Below, piece after piece: positions 59,533-64,000 of a DNA stretch of 64,000 nt. The DNA is from Arthrobacter sp. DNA4 (GTDB lineage Bacteria > Actinomycetota > Actinomycetes > Actinomycetales > Micrococcaceae), in the NCBI RefSeq assembly GCF_024362385.1, contig NZ_CP101466.1:4030001-4094000 (forward strand), given 5' to 3'. The notes below the pieces were generated by a model that saw only the letters and a list, made by a program, of their open reading frames with translations, was not told the origin of the DNA and did no database searches. Within the stretch, counting starts at the first letter, position 1. Each line of letters starts with the position of its first letter. A program made the translations under genes and the position numbers.

Positions 59533-60825
59533 CTAGACCCGCTGCGGCGACCCCAGCTCCACCGGATCCTCATCCATCAGGTAGGCCAGCTCCGAGTGGG
59601 CCGCGAGGTCGATGCCGCGCAGTTCGTCCTCGGGCTTGATGCGCAGGCCGCCCATGGTCTTGTCCAGGATCTTCGCCAGGATCCAGGTGACGCCGAAGGA
59701 GTAGGCCAGCACCGTGATGGTGGCGAGGGCCTGGATGCCCAGCTGCTCAAAGCCGCCGCCGTAAAACAGTCCGCTGACGCCGTTCGGGGCCTTGTCCGTG
59801 GCAAAGAGTCCGATCAGCAGCGTGCCCAGGATGCCGCCCACCAGGTGGACGCCGACGACGTCGAGGGAATCGTCGAAGCCCAGGCGGAACTTCCATTCGA
59901 TGGCCAGCGAGCAGACAGCCCCGGCGATCGCGCCGATGGCCAGCGCGCCGAGCGGGCTGACTGCGCCACAGGCGGGAGTGATGGCTACCAGCGCCGCGAT
60001 GAGGCCTGACGCGGCCCCCATGCTGGTGGCCGCACCGTGCCGGACCCGCTCAACAAGGGCCCAGGCAAGCAGTCCGGCGGAAGCAGCCACGGCGGTGTTC
60101 AGGAACACCACCGACGCCGACTGGCCGGCAGCCAGTGCGGAGCCGGCGTTGAAGCCGAACCAGCCAACCCACAGCAGGCCCGCGCCCACCAGCACCAATG
60201 GCCGGCTGTGCGGCTTGGCGTGTTCCACCTTGGGCCAGCCGGAGCTCTTGCCCAGGACCAGTGCCAGTGCCAGTGCTGCGGCGCCGGCGTTCATGTGGAC
60301 CGCAGTGCCGCCGGCGAAGTCGATGGCCTTGATGCCGTTGGCGATCCAACCGCCGACGGTGCTGCCGTCCGCCGAGTCGAACGCGAACACCCAGTGCGCG
60401 ATGGGGAAGTAGACCACCGTGGCCCAGATGCCGGCGAACAGCATCCAGGCGCCAAACTTCATCCGGCCTGCGGCGGCACCGGCAACGAGTGCGGTGGTGA
60501 CGCAGGCGAAGAACAGCTGGAACGCTGCGAACAGGATGACCGGAATGGACGCGGAATCATCCTTGGCCAGCAGCTGCCCCATGCCCGGGAACTCGGTGAC
60601 GTCACCGATGAGCCCCAGTCCGCCCACGGAGTTTCCGAAGGCCATCGAGTAACCGAACAGTGCCCAGAGCACGGCCACCAGGCTGGCGCCGCCGAAGCAC
60701 ATCATCATCATGTTCAGGATCCGGCGGGACCCCACCATGCCCCCGTAAAACAGGGCCAGGGCGGGAATCATCATGCATACCAGCGCCGAGCTGGCCAAAA
60801 TCCAAGCGACATTTCCCGAGTCCAT
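59533..60825 (-). CDS. amtB: Ammonium transporter
   Basis: A 430-residue AmtB/Amt channel that conducts ammonium into the cell. It has about 11 membrane segments and the family motifs ALALFYGGMVGSRRILNMMMM (including the periplasmic Phe-gate region), GGTAVHMNAGAAALALALVLG with the pore histidine, and DDSLDVVGVHLVGGILGTLLIGL with the second pore histidine. The C-terminal tail is acidic and may bind GlnK, but no glnK gene is adjacent. A GlnR-like box lies upstream at 60970-60996. Confidence 0.95.
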   Translation of the reverse strand: MDSGNVAWILASSALVCMMIPALALFYGGMVGSRRILNMMMMCFGGASLVAVLWALFGYSMAFGNSVGGLGLIGDVTEFPGMGQLLAKDDSASIPVILFAAFQLFFACVTTALVAGAAAGRMKFGAWMLFAGIWATVVYFPIAHWVFAFDSADGSTVGGWIANGIKAIDFAGGTAVHMNAGAAALALALVLGKSSGWPKVEHAKPHSRPLVLVGAGLLWVGWFGFNAGSALAAGQSASVVFLNTAVAASAGLLAWALVERVRHGAATSMGAASGLIAALVAITPACGAVSPLGALAIGAIAGAVCSLAIEWKFRLGFDDSLDVVGVHLVGGILGTLLIGLFATDKAPNGVSGLFYGGGFEQLGIQALATITVLAYSFGVTWILAKILDKTMGGLRIKPEDELRGIDLAAHSELAYLMDEDPVELGSPQRV

Positions 60826-60969
60826 GGGAAACCCCTTTCAAGATGCGAAAAGAACGGTACGTTGCCGTCAGAGCCGTTCGCCAAGTGGGACGCGGGAGGA
60901 GAAACCGCGGCCGGCGGAGGGGCGGCTTTTGCCGTCTGATACCAATGTATGGCGGCTATTTTTGGGTAG

Positions 60970-60996
60970 GTTTCGGGTGTGTTAAATAGTGGTTTC
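60970..60996 (-). promoter_or_regulatory. GlnR-like box upstream of amtB
   Basis: On the minus strand GAAAC-N6-TTAAC-N6-GAAAC reads from 60996 to 60970 with both spacers exactly 6 bp. This matches the a/b-site pattern of actinobacterial GlnR boxes (gTnAC-n6-GaAAC). It lies 145 bp upstream of amtB, so nitrogen control is plausible. Confidence 0.6.
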
Positions 60997-61037
60997 AGCC
61001 AATTGCACGCGAGTTTCACAGGTCCCGTTGAGCGCAG

Positions 61038-61141
61038 GGCGTCACGCTGGGCACGCTTTTGGCCAGGGCACGACGCCGGCGCCCCGGGTTTCCAGGGTGC
61101 GGGGCACCTGGGTGCGCCGAAAGCGTGCCGTGCGTGACGCC
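61038..61141. repeat. Large nested palindrome between divergent genes
   Basis: Outer arms 61038-61059 and 61120-61141 match at 20 of 22 positions, with GGCGTCACGC/GCGTGACGCC and GCACGCTTT/AAAGCGTGC pairs. An inner GCCCCG (61081-61086)/CGGGGC (61100-61105) hairpin lies in the loop. The whole element spans 104 bp and has no T-run. It is unlikely to be a terminator because both flanking genes point away from it. Confidence 0.75.
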
Positions 61142-61237
61142 GCGTCGAACAGTGCAGGCATGCACCTCCAGGACCAGGCAGTGCAGGGCTAGGCTGGAAA
61201 GCGTCCGGGCAGCCAGCCACGCCGAAGGAGCCAGCCC

Positions 61238-62347
61238 TTGAACAGCCAGCAATCCCCTCCTGTACCGCCGAGTGACCTGCGGGTGGGGGTGGTGGGCATC
61301 GGCTGGGCTTACCAGCAGCACCTCAAGGCCTACTCAGCGCTGGACGGAGTAAGCATCGTCTCGGTGGCAGGGATGGAGCAGGACCTCCGGGACTCCCTGC
61401 AGGCCGAATATGCCATTCCGAACGCCTTCGCCGACTGGCAGGACATGCTGGACCACGGCGGCCTTGACGCAGTCAGCGTGGCAGTACCCACCTTCCTGCA
61501 CGCCCCGATCTCCATCGCGGCCCTGGAACGGGGTATCCATGTGCTGAGCGAGAAGCCCATCGCCCGCAACGCAGCCGAAGGCCAGGCCATGGTGGACGCG
61601 GCCCGGAAGGCCGGACGCGTCCTGGACGTCGCCTTCAACCACCGCCGGCGCGGCGACATCAAGGCGCTCAAGGAGGTCATCGACCACGGCGGCCTGGGCC
61701 GGCCCTACTACGCGAAGGCGTCATGGCTGCGGCGCGCCGGCATTCCCACGCTGGGCAGCTGGTTCACCAACCCGGAGCTCGCCGGCGGCGGGCCGCTGGC
61801 GGACATCGGCGTCCATGTGCTCGACTTCGCCCTCTACCTCCTCGGCGAGCCCAAGGTGGTGGCGGTCTCCGCAGCCACCCACGCCGAACTGGGGCCGCAG
61901 GGGCGGGGCGGCGGCAGCCGGTTCTCCGCCCACGCCACCAGCCATGCCTTCGAAGTGGAGGACTTCGCGACGGCATTCCTCCGGCTGGACGGCGGCGCAA
62001 CCCTGCTGGTCGAGGCGAGCTGGGCGGCCTATCGGGAAACCGATGACCAGCTGGACTTCACGGTGTACGGTACCGACGGCGGCGCCGAGCTCAGGGTGCA
62101 CGGGGCACCGTTCCCGCCGGTGGGCCGGCTGCGGGTGTTCACGGACAAGGACGGCGGGTCCGCGGACTACCTGCCCCCGGTCCTGCCGGGCCGCGCGCAC
62201 GATGCAGTGGTGGAGGATTTCGTCACCGCCGTGCGCGGCGGCGCCCAGGTCTGGGCCAACCATGACGGATCCCTGGCACTGTACCGCGCCCAGGTCATCG
62301 ACGCGTGCTACCAGTCCGCCCGCGAGCAGAGGGAGGTTCGGCTCTGA
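61238..62347 (+). CDS. Gfo/Idh/MocA-family oxidoreductase
   Basis: A 369-residue NAD(P)-dependent oxidoreductase. The Rossmann motif is [21 protein letters not shown]. The catalytic lysine lies in [19 protein letters not shown], and the C-terminal substrate domain includes [29 protein letters not shown] with the DxGxHxxD pattern. TTG 61238 follows AAGGAG at about 61225. Its stop overlaps the ThuA gene start by one base. The pair is typical of carbohydrate catabolism loci, but the sugar is not known. Confidence 0.88.
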   Translation: MNSQQSPPVPPSDLRVGVVGIGWAYQQHLKAYSALDGVSIVSVAGMEQDLRDSLQAEYAIPNAFADWQDMLDHGGLDAVSVAVPTFLHAPISIAALERGIHVLSEKPIARNAAEGQAMVDAARKAGRVLDVAFNHRRRGDIKALKEVIDHGGLGRPYYAKASWLRRAGIPTLGSWFTNPELAGGGPLADIGVHVLDFALYLLGEPKVVAVSAATHAELGPQGRGGGSRFSAHATSHAFEVEDFATAFLRLDGGATLLVEASWAAYRETDDQLDFTVYGTDGGAELRVHGAPFPPVGRLRVFTDKDGGSADYLPPVLPGRAHDAVVEDFVTAVRGGAQVWANHDGSLALYRAQVIDACYQSAREQREVRL

Positions 62348-63105
62348 TGGACGGCAACCTGCGGATCCTGGTGTGGAACGAAGGCGTCCACGAAGCCAAC
62401 AACGAGCCGTCCCACATCGGGGAAATGTACCCGGACGGCATCCATGGCGCCATCGCCACGGGCCTGCGCTCCCACCTTCCGGACGCGGACATCACGACGG
62501 CGGTCCTGGCCACGGATCCCGAACACGGCCTTGCCGAGGAGGTGCTCGCGGAGACGGACGTCCTGTTGTGGTGGGGCCACATCGCGCACGCCGAGGTGGG
62601 GGACGCCGTCGTCGAACGCGTCCACCGGCATGTGCTGGGCGGTATGGGGCTGATCGTGCTCCACTCGGGGCACTTCGCGAAGATCTTCACCAAACTGCTC
62701 GGCACCAGCTGCTCCCTGGCCTGGCGGAACGACGGCGGCCGCGAGCTGGTGTGGACCGTCAAGCCCTCCCATCCCATCGCGGACGGCGTGGAGAGCCCCA
62801 TCGTCATTCCGGAGCAGGAGATGTACGGCGAATTGTTCGACATCCCGGACCCGGACGACCTGATCTTCATCAGCTCCTTTGCCGGCGGCGAGGTGTTCCG
62901 CTCCGGCGTGACCTTCACCCGCGGCAAGGGCCGCATCTTCTACTTCAGCCCCGGCGACCAGGAGTACCCGGTGTACCACCACCCGCAGGTCCAGCGGGTC
63001 CTGGCCAACGGGGTGAAGTGGGCCGCGCAGCCCGGCCTGGACCGCTCGGCCCCAAGCGTCAGCAACCCCGGCCGGGAGTGGTTCGAGGCAGAAAAGCGTC
63101 ATTGA
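62347..63105 (+). CDS. ThuA-domain protein
   Basis: A 252-residue protein of the ThuA-like glutamine-amidotransferase fold. It has [43 protein letters not shown] and [17 protein letters not shown]. ThuA-like proteins accompany sugar oxidation (trehalose utilisation) genes and often Gfo/Idh oxidoreductases. The ATG overlaps the previous stop (TGATG), so both are translationally coupled. The chemical role is not established for the family. Confidence 0.82.
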   Translation: MDGNLRILVWNEGVHEANNEPSHIGEMYPDGIHGAIATGLRSHLPDADITTAVLATDPEHGLAEEVLAETDVLLWWGHIAHAEVGDAVVERVHRHVLGGMGLIVLHSGHFAKIFTKLLGTSCSLAWRNDGGRELVWTVKPSHPIADGVESPIVIPEQEMYGELFDIPDPDDLIFISSFAGGEVFRSGVTFTRGKGRIFYFSPGDQEYPVYHHPQVQRVLANGVKWAAQPGLDRSAPSVSNPGREWFEAEKRH

Positions 63106-63254
63106 CATCAGGTACGCATAAGAGCAGATTGGGATCGTCGCACACGAGGTCAGGCAGGTTCTGGACGGGGCACATCCCGCCCTGCCGGGCCCTATTTCCC
63201 GGTGCTCCCGGCGCCGGACGAACTCAATAACCACTCCTTACCAAGGAGCCAGAA

Positions 63255-63629
63255 ATGCCCGCAGTAACGGTGAAGGACCTGGAGTCCAAATCCTTTGACC
63301 AACCCGATGAAAAGCGCCGTCCGCCCAAGACCCAAGTAGACGTGGTGAACATTGGTGGCGCCACCCTGGGCCGGTTCACGTTTGAGCCCGGCTGGCGCTG
63401 GTCAGAAACCGTCAAGACGGTTGTCCATACGGACAGCTGCCAGAACAATCACCTTGGTTTTTGCACCTCCGGCACCCTGACCGTCCAGCTGGACAACGGA
63501 ACCGGCATGACCATCCAGGCCGGCGACGCGTACTCCATCCCGGCAGGCCACGACGCCTGGGTGGAGGGCGATGAGACGTTTGTTGGCTACGAGGTCATGA
63601 GCGCGGCAGAGTACGCCAAGCCTGCCTGA
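63255..63629 (+). CDS. Cupin-domain protein
   Basis: A 124-residue cupin (beta-barrel). It has VHTDSCQNNHLGFCTSGTL and DAYSIPAGHDAWVEGDE, the two cupin motifs with one or two histidines for metal. ATG 63255 follows AAGGAG. It is followed by a strong hairpin. Substrate unknown; small single-cupin proteins can be isomerases or dioxygenases. Confidence 0.85.
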   Translation: MPAVTVKDLESKSFDQPDEKRRPPKTQVDVVNIGGATLGRFTFEPGWRWSETVKTVVHTDSCQNNHLGFCTSGTLTVQLDNGTGMTIQAGDAYSIPAGHDAWVEGDETFVGYEVMSAAEYAKPA

Positions 63630-63653
63630 CCCTTGGGTTCCACCCCTGTCGCC

Positions 63654-63687
63654 AGGAAAGGGAGGTCCGGCAGGGCCTCCCTTTCCT
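63654..63687 (+). terminator. Hairpin terminator after the cupin gene
   Basis: AGGAAAGGGAGG (63654-63665) pairs with CCTCCCTTTCCT (63676-63687) around a 10-nt loop. The stem is long, but no T-run follows. Confidence 0.65.
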
Positions 63688-63732
63688 GCTGCCGCGGCCC
63701 TACCGTGGAGGGTACGCAACGATCGGAGAGCA

Positions 63733-64000
63733 ATGAAAGTCACCGTCATCGGCGGCAGCGGCCACATCGGTTCGTTCCTGGTCCCCCGGCTGGTCCAGGC
63801 TTACCACGAGGTCACCAACATCAGCCGCGGCACCAGCAAGCCCTACACGGACGCGCCTGCCTGGCAGCAGGTGCAGCATGTCACCGCAGACCGGCAGGCG
63901 GAGGACCAGGACGGAACCTTCCCTGACCGGGTGGCTGCCCTCAAGCCGGACGTCGTGGTGGACCTGGTCTGCTTCACCCTCGAATCGGCGGCAGCGTTGG
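63733..64000 (+). CDS. NAD-dependent epimerase/dehydratase, truncated by the window end
   Basis: An 89-residue N-terminal part of a Rossmann-fold sugar-nucleotide epimerase or short-chain reductase. It starts MKVTVIGGSGHIGSFLVPRL and has the NAD-binding GGSGHIG. VVVDLVCFTLESAAAL leads into the next strand. ATG 63733 follows GGAGAGCA. The frame is open to the window edge, so length and substrate cannot be judged. Confidence 0.75.
   Translation, partial: MKVTVIGGSGHIGSFLVPRLVQAYHEVTNISRGTSKPYTDAPAWQQVQHVTADRQAEDQDGTFPDRVAALKPDVVVDLVCFTLESAAAL

Larger units (their letters stand above)
60826..61237. other. 412-bp divergent intergenic region of amtB and the Gfo/Idh gene
   Basis: It holds a GlnR-like box (60970-60996), a large palindromic structure (61038-61141) and a -10-like TAGGCT (61188-61193) for the Gfo/Idh gene. 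No ORF is convincing. AAGGAG near 61225 is the likely Gfo/Idh ribosome binding site. Confidence 0.5.

Overview
The window looks like a chromosomal stretch of an Arthrobacter/Pseudarthrobacter-type actinobacterium (Micrococcaceae). The evidence is high-GC coding throughout, dimethylglycine oxidases whose catalytic residues fall at the numbering known from the Arthrobacter globiformis enzyme, a mycothiol-dependent formaldehyde dehydrogenase, a DUF3073 protein, a 13E12/DUF222-HNH gene, an HspR-type HAIR element at clpB and several apparently leaderless genes. No rRNA, tRNA, CRISPR array, prophage or insertion sequence was recognised.

Region 1 (1-18.7 kb) is a methyl-group and C1 oxidation locus. 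It holds purU, a dimethylglycine oxidase, a stand-alone methenyl-THF cyclohydrolase (FTCD_C type), a divergent folD, moeA, an MFS carrier, a second dimethylglycine-oxidase paralogue, an FdhF/YdeP-type molybdoenzyme, a metallo-beta-lactamase hydrolase and S-(hydroxymethyl)mycothiol dehydrogenase. Read as a pathway, N-methyl groups become methylene-THF, then methenyl-THF, then 10-formyl-THF, then formate, then CO2. A parallel mycothiol route would handle free formaldehyde. The FolD lacks the lysine needed for cyclohydrolase activity, and the adjacent cyclohydrolase gene would supply that step. A DUF222/HNH gene and a small membrane-protein gene interrupt the locus.

Region 2 (18.7-31 kb) is mostly housekeeping: purF-purM, a VOC protein, an alpha/beta hydrolase, DUF3073, a septum-formation-like protein, clpB and the molybdate transporter modABC with an HTH-Mop regulator. 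The clpB frame carries an in-frame TAA at codon 30 behind an HspR-type operator. The molybdate uptake genes fit the molybdoenzyme in region 1.

Region 3 (31-46 kb) contains a DUF4031-HD fusion, a ComB-like phosphatase, YccF, a stand-alone TrpF, a HutD-like protein, a guanidine-III riboswitch in front of a two-gene SMR guanidinium exporter, a small kinase, an aldo/keto reductase, a monooxygenase-fold protein, an MBL hydrolase, a DEAD-box helicase, a methyltransferase, two MFS carriers and TrmB.

Region 4 (46-64 kb) contains an orphan WXG100-like protein with a small partner, a DUF1206 membrane protein with no obvious start codon, and two adjacent ECF sigma/anti-sigma loci. It continues with an SNF2 helicase split by a one-base frameshift, a glycosidase-like protein, amtB with a GlnR-like box, an oxidoreductase/ThuA pair, a cupin and a truncated epimerase at the window edge. 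One ECF locus has a six-copy 16-17-bp repeat in front of the sigma gene.
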